NCBI GenBank assembly: GCA_002323995.1
Contig: DCQY01000134.1
Location: 36,338 to 100,337, forward strand
Source: Akkermansiaceae bacterium UBA1506
GTDB lineage: Bacteria; Verrucomicrobiota; Verrucomicrobiia; Verrucomicrobiales; DEV007
DNA length: 64,000 nt
Reading direction: 5' to 3'
Shown: piece after piece, positions 9,531 through 18,379 of the stretch
How positions within the stretch are numbered: the first letter of the stretch is position 1
Layout: every line of letters begins with the position of its first letter
Position numbers and translations under genes: made by a program
The notes under the pieces: model-generated
What the model saw: only the letters and a program-made list of their open reading frames with translations
Databases searched by the model: none
Told to the model about the DNA's origin: nothing

Positions 9531-10382
9531 CTACATTCTTTTGCGTTTCAACAAAAAGTCTAGTGCCAAGGAATCAGCCCCATCCCTGAGATCACTTCTG
9601 AGGTGATGCCCTTGTCCCTTCACTTTGCAGAGTGCAACTTTCTGGCCGGATTGGTTCTTGTAAGTATAAACAATTACCGTGCCCTCTTGGTTAAAAACTT
9701 CAGGATCCGGCCCACACTGATTAAACTTCCGCCAGATATCTATTCGCTCCGATGCCGAGTACATCGTCACTTTCGGGTTCGACGACCCGTTGAAACTCTT
9801 ATCTTGGTCCCCAATGACCTGCATGATTGAAACTGCTTGTGTCTTTTCGTCTGGGTCATGTGCGCCCTTAACCATGCCGCAGCTCATCGGGGCCAAAGCG
9901 GCAAACAAGGCAGTTTCCTTGGCTAGCCGATAACAGAATAACCCTCCACTTGAATGCCCAGTTGCATAGATGGCCTTTGGATCGCCAATCTTTTTTGTAA
10001 TCAAAACAGCAACTACCTTCGCAACAAGTCCAACATCATCGTGCTCTTCAGCATGGAATCCATCTTTGAAATTCCATTTGGCAAGAGGTTGCACCGCTTC
10101 CACGCTGATGACGATAAGACCACGCTTATCTGCGTGGGCACTCCACCTCTGGCTCTGTCCTTCGGCCTTGCCACCCGCGCCATGAAAGCAAAATAAGACT
10201 GGATAAGGATTCTTGCGGCCATAGTCCTTCGGGGCCGTGATGATCAATCGCCTCGGTTGACCGTCATGTCTGAGCTCAACTTCATTTCTTCCCGGCGACA
10301 GCGAAGTGAACTCCATAGCCAAAGCACGCTTTGGTTCAACGGTTAAAATAACGATCGCTATTAGTAGAAGTGTTGCCTTCAT
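9531..10382 (-). CDS. Secreted alpha/beta-hydrolase, PHB-depolymerase/feruloyl-esterase-like
   Basis: 283 residues with an N-terminal signal peptide ending near RALA (residue 22). The serine hydrolase nucleophile motif GHSSGG places the catalytic serine at residue 144; CFHGAGG (about 65-71) forms the oxyanion region and GQGHH near residue 258 probably supplies the catalytic histidine. The layout fits the esterase/LpqC group of secreted polyhydroxybutyrate-depolymerase-like enzymes, which in practice act on esters such as feruloyl or acetyl groups. It is flanked by purK upstream and the sigma operon downstream, with no clear functional link. A C8 run sits immediately before its start codon (see the separate entry). 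Confidence 0.8.
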   Translation of the reverse strand: MKATLLLIAIVILTVEPKRALAMEFTSLSPGRNEVELRHDGQPRRLIITAPKDYGRKNPYPVLFCFHGAGGKAEGQSQRWSAHADKRGLIVISVEAVQPLAKWNFKDGFHAEEHDDVGLVAKVVAVLITKKIGDPKAIYATGHSSGGLFCYRLAKETALFAALAPMSCGMVKGAHDPDEKTQAVSIMQVIGDQDKSFNGSSNPKVTMYSASERIDIWRKFNQCGPDPEVFNQEGTVIVYTYKNQSGQKVALCKVKGQGHHLRSDLRDGADSLALDFLLKRKRM

Positions 10383-10383
10383 T

Positions 10384-10391
10384 GGGGGGGG
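10384..10391 (-). promoter_or_regulatory. C8 homopolymer next to the esterase start codon
   Basis: Eight cytosines (minus strand) occupy the ribosome-binding-site position, separated from the ATG by a single A. There is no purine-rich Shine-Dalgarno sequence. Slippage in such a tract could change translation initiation; it could also be a sequencing length error. Neither is shown by the sequence alone. Confidence 0.4.
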
Positions 10392-10516
10392 CTCTGTGTT
10401 AGGTAAATCTCATCACTAAATTACCTGCGATCAAGGGCGCGGGTCGATTGAACTGAAGGTGCTTGAGTCACCCTGATACGTCAACTTTGCCGCGTGTCGC
10501 AGGTTGATCTCCCTCG

Positions 10517-11674
10517 CTAAGGCAAGACCGGAATCCCTAAAATCTCACGCGCCCGGTTTTGATTTGCCAGTGCCTCCTCAAGGGTTGGCGCCGTGAACGT
10601 TACATGCCCCATTTTTCTGCCTCTCCGGGCCTCGTGCTTACCATAGAGGTGCAGCGTGGCACCAGGCATGTTTAGCACGTTCGACCAATCGGGAGGGGCG
10701 TCGGTTTCGCACCAAACATCACCGAGAAGATTTAGCATGACGGTCGGGCTATGAGCCCGCGTGCTGCCCACTGGTAGACCGGTGATCGCCCGCAACTGTT
10801 GCTCGAACTGGGAAACTTCGTTCGCATCAATGGTGTGATGCCCGGAATTGTGTGGGCGCGGTGCCATTTCATTCACGATGAGGCGCCCATCGTAAGAGAC
10901 GAAAAATTCCACAGCGAGAATACCGACATACTCGAGCGCTTCTGCAATACCGAGTGACACTTGTCGCGCCTCTTTTACGACCGCCTCACCAACTCGAGCC
11001 GGCACAATAGTGACGTCGAGGATGTGATCTCGATGAATATTCTCACAGGGATCATAGCAGACGGTTCTCCCTTCTTGATCCCGCACCACGAGTACAGAAA
11101 GTTCAGCAGCGAGATCGACCTTTTCCTCAAGCACAGCCCGCGGAGCACCAAAACCAGACCAAGTTTCCTCAGGATTAGAAGCACTAGTTACAGGTAACTG
11201 ACCCTTGCCGTCATAACCAAATTCAGCGGTCTTGAGAATACCCCCGTTTTCGGGCAGTCGAGTCAGTGCTTCCGCCAGCGTTTCCGCTGAATCGACCACT
11301 TGAAATGCTGCGCAGGGAAAGCCATTACCAGAAAGAAAGAGTTTTTCCCGCTCACGATGCTGGCAGGTTGCAATGGCGAGGACGCCCGGCATCAACGGTA
11401 AGGCGCCAGCTACTTTCTCAAGCAGTTTTCGGGGAATATTTTCAAATTCAACCGTGGCGACATCTGCCATTTCAATGAAACGAGCAAGGCCAGCTTCCGA
11501 GTTAAAGGGTTCTTCGATTATAAAATCCGCTGTAGCGGCCGGCCCAGAGTCAGCGCCACCAATCCACGAGACAACCCGATAGCCCATCCGTTGGGCCTCG
11601 CTCGTGAGCATGCGACCCAGTTGGCCACCGCCTAAGACCCCGATAGTTGATCCTGGAAGCAACGTCTGGCTCAT
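10517..11674 (-). CDS. purK: 5-(carboxyamino)imidazole ribonucleotide synthase
   Basis: 385-residue ATP-grasp enzyme that makes N5-CAIR from AIR, bicarbonate and ATP in purine synthesis. The N-terminus has the nucleotide-binding-like GVLGGGQLGRML; the central ATP-grasp region includes GGILKTAEFGYDGKGQ; and NEMAPRPHNSGHHTIDA (about 265-281) is the PurK signature. The length matches the family. Its ATG overlaps the purE stop as TGATG, so purE and purK form a coupled operon. The next downstream gene (esterase) begins 134 nt away and is probably separate. Confidence 0.97.
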   Translation of the reverse strand: MSQTLLPGSTIGVLGGGQLGRMLTSEAQRMGYRVVSWIGGADSGPAATADFIIEEPFNSEAGLARFIEMADVATVEFENIPRKLLEKVAGALPLMPGVLAIATCQHREREKLFLSGNGFPCAAFQVVDSAETLAEALTRLPENGGILKTAEFGYDGKGQLPVTSASNPEETWSGFGAPRAVLEEKVDLAAELSVLVVRDQEGRTVCYDPCENIHRDHILDVTIVPARVGEAVVKEARQVSLGIAEALEYVGILAVEFFVSYDGRLIVNEMAPRPHNSGHHTIDANEVSQFEQQLRAITGLPVGSTRAHSPTVMLNLLGDVWCETDAPPDWSNVLNMPGATLHLYGKHEARRGRKMGHVTFTAPTLEEALANQNRAREILGIPVLP

Positions 11675-12192
11675 CAGGCGTTATCGATCGGTGGCAACTC
11701 AGAGTCCTCCACCTTGGCCCGAAGCGTTTCTCGGTAGTCGGCCAGTTTCTGCGCGATGCCGGAGTCTTCGTTTCCGATCAGGGAAACAGCAAAAAGTCCG
11801 GCATTTGTCGCACCAGCGTCTCCAATGGCAAAGGTTGCCGTCGGGATGCCGGCCGGCATCTGGACAATGGAAAGCAAGGAATCGACGCCGTTGAGGGCGC
11901 GTGACTTCACAGGTACTGCGAGAACTGGAACGATCGTCATGGCCGAAGCCATGCCAGGAAGGTGCGCCGCGCCGCCCGCTCCGGCGATAATGGCCTTGAG
12001 TCCGCGCTCCTTGGCACCTTTAGAATAATCGTATAGCAGTTCGGGAGTCCGGTGGGCACTAACCACCTTAGCTTCAAAAGGGATGCCAAAATTCTGTAAC
12101 ACTTCAGCGGCTTTCGACATTGTCGGCCAATCGGAAGTGCTGCCCATAATAATCCCCACTTGAGGGGCGTCGCTGCTTGGAAAATCCGCCAT
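11674..12192 (-). CDS. purE: N5-carboxyaminoimidazole ribonucleotide mutase
   Basis: 172-residue class I PurE, which converts N5-CAIR to CAIR using the product of PurK encoded next to it. Visible landmarks: [13 protein letters not shown] for phosphate binding (about 13-25), SAHRTPE with the catalytic histidine (about 45-51), and [11 protein letters not shown] (about 71-81). It begins at the ATG at 12192 and is divergent from the two small lipoprotein genes across a 276-nt gap, which should contain its promoter. Confidence 0.97.
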   Translation of the reverse strand: MADFPSSDAPQVGIIMGSTSDWPTMSKAAEVLQNFGIPFEAKVVSAHRTPELLYDYSKGAKERGLKAIIAGAGGAAHLPGMASAMTIVPVLAVPVKSRALNGVDSLLSIVQMPAGIPTATFAIGDAGATNAGLFAVSLIGNEDSGIAQKLADYRETLRAKVEDSELPPIDNA

Positions 12193-12468
12193 ATTCTGCG
12201 CTACAAGTTCGGTTTTACTGGAGGAAAAACGTTTTCCTCTGCTGTGGTTTCATTAAACTTTGAGAGCGGGACTGTCGAGAATGGATTTGCTGAAAGGGAA
12301 TTCCGGCAAAGTCGCGACTCCCTCTTCCAAACTCGCTTTAATACATTTCTGAGAAATGTCGGGTTTCTCCTCAAGATTGTGTCGTTTTACCCTTGTGAGG
12401 CGGACTCGCGATTAATAACATTAAATTGAATAGGTCAATATTACCGTTCGTCACCTTAGACACACACT

Positions 12469-12699
12469 ATGAAAAAAGCATTCACATTTTCCCTACTCGG
12501 CGCCGCCTCCCTAATTAGTGTCGCCTGCACTCCCGGTGAACGAGGCGCTGTAACCGGTGGCGCCATCGGCGCTGGAATCGGAGCGCTTGCCGGAGACGGT
12601 GCCGGAGCTCTTATCGGCGGCGCTGTTGGCGCTGCAGCCGGATCCGAGATCTCCAAAAATCGCGCCTATCGCAATCGCGGCTACCAACAGAATTACTAA
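12469..12699 (+). CDS. Glycine-zipper small lipoprotein, copy 1
   Basis: 76 residues. A signal peptide ends in a lipobox-like SVAC (C20), so lipidation is likely, although the V before A is atypical. The mature part is dominated by GxxxG-type repeats (GGAIGAGIGALAGDGAGALIGGAVGAA), a glycine-zipper membrane-inserting segment as in OsmB/SlyB-type envelope lipoproteins, and ends in a basic, tyrosine-rich tail. A close paralogue begins 24 nt downstream. The role is probably envelope stability or stress; that is family-based inference. Confidence 0.85.
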   Translation: MKKAFTFSLLGAASLISVACTPGERGAVTGGAIGAGIGALAGDGAGALIGGAVGAAAGSEISKNRAYRNRGYQQNY

Positions 12700-12723
12700 C
12701 CCAATCCGTTCTTCAACATTGAC

Positions 12724-12954
12724 ATGAAAAAAACACTCACCTTCTCAATGCTGGGCCTCATCGCACTCATCGGAACTGCCTGTACTCCCGGTGAACGGGG
12801 CGCCGTAACCGGTGGCGCCATCGGCGCCGGAATCGGAGCACTAGCCGGAGACGGTGCCGGCGCTCTCATTGGTGGTGCCGTAGGTGCTGCGGTTGGGTCT
12901 GAGGTGTCAAAAAATCGCGCTTATCGCAATCGCGGCTACCAAGACGCCTACTAA
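12724..12954 (+). CDS. Glycine-zipper small lipoprotein, copy 2
   Basis: 76 residues and almost the same as the gene immediately upstream: the segment from the lipidation cysteine (C20, TACTPGERG) through the glycine zipper to NRAYRNRGYQ differs by only a few residues, while the signal peptides have diverged more. This is a recent-looking tandem duplication with conserved mature protein. A strong rho-independent terminator follows 35 nt after the stop, so the two genes are probably one transcript. Confidence 0.85.
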   Translation: MKKTLTFSMLGLIALIGTACTPGERGAVTGGAIGAGIGALAGDGAGALIGGAVGAAVGSEVSKNRAYRNRGYQDAY

Positions 12955-12989
12955 AAAGTCCTCGAGGAACCTTGCTTCCTAAAACTTTC

Positions 12990-13026
12990 AAGACGAAGAG
13001 TCGTTTGGCTCTTCGTCTTTTTATTT
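12990..13026 (+). terminator. Rho-independent terminator after the lipoprotein pair
   Basis: An 11-bp perfect stem, AAGACGAAGAG (12990-13000) with CTCTTCGTCTT (13009-13019), an 8-nt loop, and then a T-rich tract (TTTATTT). It lies between the plus-strand lipoprotein genes and the convergent glgB gene. Confidence 0.9.
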
Positions 13027-13039
13027 AAAAAGGCCACAA

Positions 13040-15247
13040 TCACAACGCTCGCCGCTTGAAAAATACGGTGCCAAGGGGCGGAATATTGACCTGAATAGAC
13101 TGCGGCCGATCGTGAGCCGAGTACTCCATCGCCGGAATACCTCCACCCAAACCAGTGTCGGATCCACCGTAGAGTTTCGAGTCGGAATTAAAGATCTCCT
13201 CGTAAAATCCACCACCTGGTACGCCTAGGCGGTAACCAAGGCGAGGCACTGGTGTCGCATTCACGACAACGACGATAGCTTCTCCACATCGGCTGCGGCG
13301 AACGAAAGAAAAGAGGCTGTGCTTGGCATCGTTGTGATCAATCCATTCAAAACCATCCGAGGCATGATCCAACTCATGAAGCGCCGCTTCTGAGACGTAG
13401 AGACGATTAAGGTCTTTGACTAGTTGCTGGATACCCCTGTGCTCATCATATTCGAGTAGATCCCACGGAAGACTCAGCGCATAATCCCACTCTCCTGACT
13501 GACCGAAATCAAGCCCTTGGAATAGCAACTTCTTGCCGGGATGAGCAAACATCCAGGCAAAGAAGAATCGTAGATTGGCCATCTGCTGCCAGCGGTCGCC
13601 CGGCATCTTCTGGACAACCGAACCTTTACCATGAACCACCTCGTCGTGGCTCAGGACAAGAACGTAATTCTCATGGTAGGCATAGATCATCGAAAAGGTC
13701 GCCATGCCGTGGTGATATTTCCGGTGTATCGGCTCTTGGCTCATGTAGCTGAGGGAGTCATTCATCCATCCCATATTCCACTTGAACCCAAAACCAAGGC
13801 CACCACTATCAACCGGACGGGAGACACCAGTAAAGGCGGTTGACTCCTCAGCAATTGTCATGATGCCGGGGTTTTCGTCGTAGCAGACTTGATTGAGTTC
13901 TTTGAGAAACTCGATTGCTTCGATATTCTCACGGCCACCGAAACGATTTGGAACCCACTGCCCCTCTTCCCGCGAATAATCAAGATAGAGCATCGAAGCC
14001 ACAGCATCGACTCGCAGGCCATCGATGTGGAATTCTTTCAACCAATACATCGCATTACTGATGAGGAAATTCCTGACCTCATTGCGACCGTAGTTAAAGA
14101 TTAAGGTGCCCCAGTCAGTGTGCTCCCCTTGACGCGGGTCGGCATGCTCATATAAGGCCGTTCCATCGAAACGGCCCAGACCATGGTCATCTTTTGGGAA
14201 GTGTGCGGGCACCCAGTCGACGATGACGCCAATGCCTTTTTGGTGACAGCGATCCACAAAGGAGCGGAAGTCATCCGGGTTGCCGAAGCGACTGGTTGGA
14301 GCAAAAAAGCCGCAAACCTGGTAGCCCCACGAACCGTCAAAGGGAAACTCTGCTACCGGCATCAGTTCGATGTGGGTGTAACCCATCTCGAGGACATATC
14401 CAATTAACTCATCAGCAAACTCTGCGTAAGTCAGGAAACGATTCTCTTCATTAAGGCGTCGTTTCCACGAACCGAGGTGGACTTCGTAAACTGAGATGGG
14501 AGAATGATAGAGATCTGTCTCGGCCCGTTTCTCCATCCACTCGGAATCACTCCACTCATACTGATTCCGGTCGAACGTAATACTAGCGGTCTGGTTGCCG
14601 TGCTGCGAAAAGAAGGCAAACGGATCGCTTTTGCTGCAGAGATTTCCACCTGCACCGACAATCTCGTACTTATAGTGCTCGCCGCCGCTAATATGAGGGA
14701 TAAAAATCTCCCAAACACCATTGTGATTGCGCATGGGATGGACTCGACCGTCCCATGCGTTGAAGTCACCCACGACGCTCACGCGGAAGGCATTTGGTGC
14801 CCAAACCGCAAAAGACACTCCATCGACTCCATTCTGCTTGCAGAGCTGCGCTCCAAGGCAATTCCAGAGGTAGCGGTGACTTCCCTCAGCAAAGAAGTGT
14901 AAGTCCTGCTCCCCCAAAACCGGACCAAATGAATACACGTCAAACTGCGGCTCTGATAGATCTTCGCCAAACTGATAACGCAGCTGATATGAAAACTTTT
15001 GAGGCCTATTCTCAAAAAGGTGTTCGTAAAGGCCCGCCTGATCAATGCCTGTCATTTCGACCTCATCGCCGTTTTCAGTGACGACAATCACCTTGACCGT
15101 GCCGGGCCGAAACACCCGCAGGACATGGCCAGTCCCTGCAGGGTTCTTGTGAAGCCCGAGAAACCCGAAAGGATCCGGGTGCCGAGCATCGAGAATCTGA
15201 GACAGCTCATTGGGGTCGGTGGTGTAAGCGCTTGGTTCTGATGGCAT
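13040..15247 (-). CDS. glgB: 1,4-alpha-glucan branching enzyme (GH13)
   Basis: 735 residues, the usual GlgB length. It carries an N-terminal GlgB-type extension and a CBM48 domain (about 125-210, with FAVWAPNAFRVSVVGDFN), then a GH13 TIM barrel. Catalytic-region signatures are GLRVDAVASMLY with the nucleophile Asp at about 414, TIAEESTAF with the acid/base Glu at about 466, and LSHDEVVHGKGS. It creates alpha-1,6 branches in glycogen. It stands alone, divergent from the RNA methyltransferase gene; no other glg genes are adjacent, though an unrelated GH57 branching enzyme is encoded at 36313. Confidence 0.97.
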   Translation of the reverse strand: MPSEPSAYTTDPNELSQILDARHPDPFGFLGLHKNPAGTGHVLRVFRPGTVKVIVVTENGDEVEMTGIDQAGLYEHLFENRPQKFSYQLRYQFGEDLSEPQFDVYSFGPVLGEQDLHFFAEGSHRYLWNCLGAQLCKQNGVDGVSFAVWAPNAFRVSVVGDFNAWDGRVHPMRNHNGVWEIFIPHISGGEHYKYEIVGAGGNLCSKSDPFAFFSQHGNQTASITFDRNQYEWSDSEWMEKRAETDLYHSPISVYEVHLGSWKRRLNEENRFLTYAEFADELIGYVLEMGYTHIELMPVAEFPFDGSWGYQVCGFFAPTSRFGNPDDFRSFVDRCHQKGIGVIVDWVPAHFPKDDHGLGRFDGTALYEHADPRQGEHTDWGTLIFNYGRNEVRNFLISNAMYWLKEFHIDGLRVDAVASMLYLDYSREEGQWVPNRFGGRENIEAIEFLKELNQVCYDENPGIMTIAEESTAFTGVSRPVDSGGLGFGFKWNMGWMNDSLSYMSQEPIHRKYHHGMATFSMIYAYHENYVLVLSHDEVVHGKGSVVQKMPGDRWQQMANLRFFFAWMFAHPGKKLLFQGLDFGQSGEWDYALSLPWDLLEYDEHRGIQQLVKDLNRLYVSEAALHELDHASDGFEWIDHNDAKHSLFSFVRRSRCGEAIVVVVNATPVPRLGYRLGVPGGGFYEEIFNSDSKLYGGSDTGLGGGIPAMEYSAHDRPQSIQVNIPPLGTVFFKRRAL

Positions 15248-15328
15248 CGTGGATCACTCTATGCGTTTTTTTATTTTTCCAAAGCAGGGAGCGGAAGATT
15301 AGGTAGTTTGCTGAGCATCTTCAATGCC

Positions 15329-16549
15329 ATGTCACGTAAGCCAAGAAAATTCAATCCTCATCCTTTCGACTACCACGAGGAACTTACCCTCAACATTGAA
15401 TCACTGACCAACCTTGGCCAAGGGGTCGCGAGAGTGAATGACTGGGTCGTTTTTGTGACCTTCTCTCTACCCGGTGAAACTGTCCGGGCCCGCGTTTTCC
15501 GCAACTCGAATACCTACTCGGAAGCCGACCTTGTGGAAGTGGTAGCACCCAGCCCTGATCGGGTGATTCCAAAATGCGAGCTCTTTTCCCAATGCGGAGG
15601 ATGCCAATATCAAAACCTCGCTTACGATAAGCAACTGGAATGGAAACAGCGTCAGGTAACCGAATTACTTTGGCGCATGGCTGGAATCGAACACGAAGTC
15701 GATCCGGTCCATCCATCACCCGTCACCTACAGCTACCGATCCAAGATTACGCCGCACTTCAAGCGGCCTAACGACGGTGAAATGGGTCCAATTGGTTTTC
15801 TCCTCTTCGGCCGCCGCCAGCAAATTATCGATGTAAAAGCGTGCCCGATTGCCTCCGAAACTATTAACCAAAAGCTCCCCGAGGTCCGCCTCGAGGCCAA
15901 GAAAAGAGCCACGTTCTACAAGAAAGGTGCCACGCTCCTATTGCGCGATTCAGTCAGCGGCTACGTCTGCACTGATCCTACTGAGATGTGCGAACAAATG
16001 GTGGGCGATTTGCGATTTTCCTTTCACGCGGGGGAGTTCTTCCAAAATAACCCGCACATTCTGAACGAGTTTGCCAAGCACGTGCGGAAGGAAGCCCTCA
16101 AAGGAGGCGGTGTTGATTTCCTCGTTGATGCATACTGCGGCTCAGGGCTCTTCTGTCTGACCGCTGCCCGAGAGTTTAAGGAAGCTGTTGGTATTGAGAT
16201 TAGCGAATCCTCGATCGACTGGGCTAACCGGAATGCAAAGCAAAACCAAATCGAGAATTGCCGCTTCCTTCAGGGAGATGCGGCTAACATCTTTGCCGAA
16301 GTCAACTTTGACCCGACAAAGACCGCCGTGGTCATTGATCCACCCAGAAAAGGTAGCAGCCCAGAATTCCTAGATCAACTCATCGAGTTTGCTCCGAGAC
16401 GTGTCGTCTATGTTAGTTGTAACCCAGCCACCCAGATTCGCGACCTTGAGCATGTGAAGGGCCATTACCGAATCACTCGTATCAAACCATTTGACCTGTT
16501 TCCCCAAACAAGGCACCTCGAGTGCGTTGTAACGCTAGAGAGAAGGTGA
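15329..16549 (+). CDS. 23S rRNA (uracil-C5)-methyltransferase, RlmD/TrmA family
   Basis: 406 residues from the ATG at 15329; an in-frame TTG at 15308 with a nearby AGG is an alternative start. It methylates C5 of a uridine in rRNA or tRNA. An N-terminal TRAM domain (LNIESLTNLGQGVARV) is followed by an iron-sulphur cysteine set, CELFSQCGGCQYQNL, an FFQNN motif, the SAM-binding VDAYCGSGLFCL, DPPRKG, and the catalytic-cysteine motif VSCNPAT. The family is certain; which uridine it modifies (RlmD-, RlmC- or TrmA-type) cannot be decided from sequence by eye. Its stop is only 3 nt from the convergent ispG stop. Confidence 0.9.
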   Translation: MSRKPRKFNPHPFDYHEELTLNIESLTNLGQGVARVNDWVVFVTFSLPGETVRARVFRNSNTYSEADLVEVVAPSPDRVIPKCELFSQCGGCQYQNLAYDKQLEWKQRQVTELLWRMAGIEHEVDPVHPSPVTYSYRSKITPHFKRPNDGEMGPIGFLLFGRRQQIIDVKACPIASETINQKLPEVRLEAKKRATFYKKGATLLLRDSVSGYVCTDPTEMCEQMVGDLRFSFHAGEFFQNNPHILNEFAKHVRKEALKGGGVDFLVDAYCGSGLFCLTAAREFKEAVGIEISESSIDWANRNAKQNQIENCRFLQGDAANIFAEVNFDPTKTAVVIDPPRKGSSPEFLDQLIEFAPRRVVYVSCNPATQIRDLEHVKGHYRITRIKPFDLFPQTRHLECVVTLERR

Positions 16550-16552
16550 GGT

Positions 16553-18340
16553 TTAGGCTCCCACCGATTCAGGCGCTTCGATCCAACGGTCGTGCTCTTT
16601 AATCAGGTCAATGAGCCGATTGACGGCCTCGTCTTCGGGGATATTGAATTTCACCGGCTCCTTGCCGACGTAGAGATTGATTTTTCCTGGCGCGCCTCCT
16701 ACATACCCAAAGTCAGCGTCAGCCATTTCACCGGGGCCGTTCACGATGCATCCCATCACTGCGATGCGAACACCCTTCAAGTGACCGGTCGCTTCACGAA
16801 TTTTCTGGGTCGTTGTCTGAAGGTTAAAAAGGGTTCTCCCGCAACTCGGGCAGGCCACGTAATCGGTCTTGAAAATTCGCGCTCCGGCCGCCTGTAGAAT
16901 ATTGTAGGAAAGTCGCAGCGATTGACCAGGGGCCTGCTCGCCCTGCACGAGGACCGCGTCACCGATGCCATCGCACAAGAGTGCGCCAATGTTCATACTG
17001 GCAGTCAGAAGCGTTGGAAGAAAATCTTTCTCAGAATCATCAGAGGGATAAAGCACGTCTTTCAGAAGGATGGGATGCCTTGCATCGACGCGAGCAGCAA
17101 GGAGTCGGAACGCAGAAATTACATTGAGCTCAAGACCATCCTTTACTGTAATCATCTGAGGTTCTATCTGAGCATTTATTTCAGCCACGGCATCTTCGTC
17201 ACGGGGGTCAATTGAGATAACCTGTGCATCATCGATGATAACTTCGGGCTGGAACTCGCCCATCTGGTCGAGCTTGTGAGCCAGCGCGTTCCACTTTTCC
17301 CGCGAGGTGAAGACCCGGATGGTTTCAGCCCCTCCTACAGCAATCCCTTGCACCTCGATCTTACTGGAATGACGCCGCTCGTATTCAAAAGGATTCCAGG
17401 AAACATCTTCCCAACCCAGCTCATCGGAAAGGTCCTGACCAACGGTCCTAGTCTCACGAATGATGTCCACGAGAGTCCTCGCGACCGGAATTTCATAAAT
17501 CGCGTCCTCGGTCAGACTGACACGAATGGTATCGCCCACTCCATCGGCAAGTAATGAACCAATTCCAATCGCGCTCTTGATGCGGCCATCCTCACCATCG
17601 CCAGCTTCGGTTACACCAAGGTGAATAGGATAGTTCCAATCATTGCCTTCTTCGTAGAGCCGGGCCACAAGCAAACGGTAAGCCTCAATCATGACCTTGG
17701 GATTACTGGCCTTCATCGAGAATACAAATTGGTGATAATCGTGCTTGCGGGCTATGCGGGCGAATTCAAGCGCACTTTCAACCATCCCGCGCGGCGTGTC
17801 GCCGAAGCGGTTCATGATGCGATCACTGAGGGAACCGTGATTGGTTCCGATGCGCATACCAACACCCCGCTTTTTCGCTTCCAGAACGAGCGGGGTGAAC
17901 TCTTCATCAATCCGCTGCAATTCTGCTGCGTATTCTTCGTCGGTGTATTCGATTACGGCGAACCTCTTCTTGTCCGCGTAGTTGCCAGGGTTGACTCTCA
18001 CTTTTTCGACCCACTTTACCGCCTCCATCGCAGCGTCAGGCTTGAAGTGGATATCTGCGACGATGGGAACGTCTATTTCGTGGTTTCGAATGCCGGCATG
18101 GATATTCTCAAGGTTAGATGCGATCTTCCTCGTCTGGGCGGTCACCCTCACAATTTCGCAACCGGCACGAGCGAGACCAAGGGCTTCTTCCACACAAGCC
18201 TCTGTTTCGCGAGTGTCACTCGTCAACATGGACTGCACCCGAATCGGGTTATCACCCCCGATACCAACGCTCCCGACCTCAGCCGCGCGTGTAAAACGCC
18301 GCTTGGTATTAAGTGGTGAGGGAGAGTAGCTTTGGCTCAT
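16553..18340 (-). CDS. ispG: (E)-4-hydroxy-3-methylbut-2-enyl-diphosphate synthase, long form
   Basis: 595 residues. IspG reduces MEcPP to HMBPP in the MEP isoprenoid pathway using a 4Fe-4S cluster. Cluster ligands are visible as CPSC (C497, C500) and MGCIVNGPGE (C531). The N-terminal TIM barrel includes IRVQSMLTSDT, VADIHF and VRVNPGN. The protein is about 200 residues longer than the E. coli enzyme, matching the three-domain long IspG with a central insert found in Chlamydia, Bacteroidetes and plants. It lies 39 nt downstream of rseP, a linkage common in bacteria (dxr-rseP-ispG), but dxr is absent here. Confidence 0.97.
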   Translation of the reverse strand: MSQSYSPSPLNTKRRFTRAAEVGSVGIGGDNPIRVQSMLTSDTRETEACVEEALGLARAGCEIVRVTAQTRKIASNLENIHAGIRNHEIDVPIVADIHFKPDAAMEAVKWVEKVRVNPGNYADKKRFAVIEYTDEEYAAELQRIDEEFTPLVLEAKKRGVGMRIGTNHGSLSDRIMNRFGDTPRGMVESALEFARIARKHDYHQFVFSMKASNPKVMIEAYRLLVARLYEEGNDWNYPIHLGVTEAGDGEDGRIKSAIGIGSLLADGVGDTIRVSLTEDAIYEIPVARTLVDIIRETRTVGQDLSDELGWEDVSWNPFEYERRHSSKIEVQGIAVGGAETIRVFTSREKWNALAHKLDQMGEFQPEVIIDDAQVISIDPRDEDAVAEINAQIEPQMITVKDGLELNVISAFRLLAARVDARHPILLKDVLYPSDDSEKDFLPTLLTASMNIGALLCDGIGDAVLVQGEQAPGQSLRLSYNILQAAGARIFKTDYVACPSCGRTLFNLQTTTQKIREATGHLKGVRIAVMGCIVNGPGEMADADFGYVGGAPGKINLYVGKEPVKFNIPEDEAVNRLIDLIKEHDRWIEAPESVGA

Positions 18341-18379
18341 GCCGCTGTTGTCGCGTCGGCGTCGTCGCGATTGCTTTGA

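Noticed and set aside
17621..18319. 232-codon plus-strand frame opposite ispG
   Set aside because: Shadow of ispG; no domain, and ispG has all its cluster cysteines.
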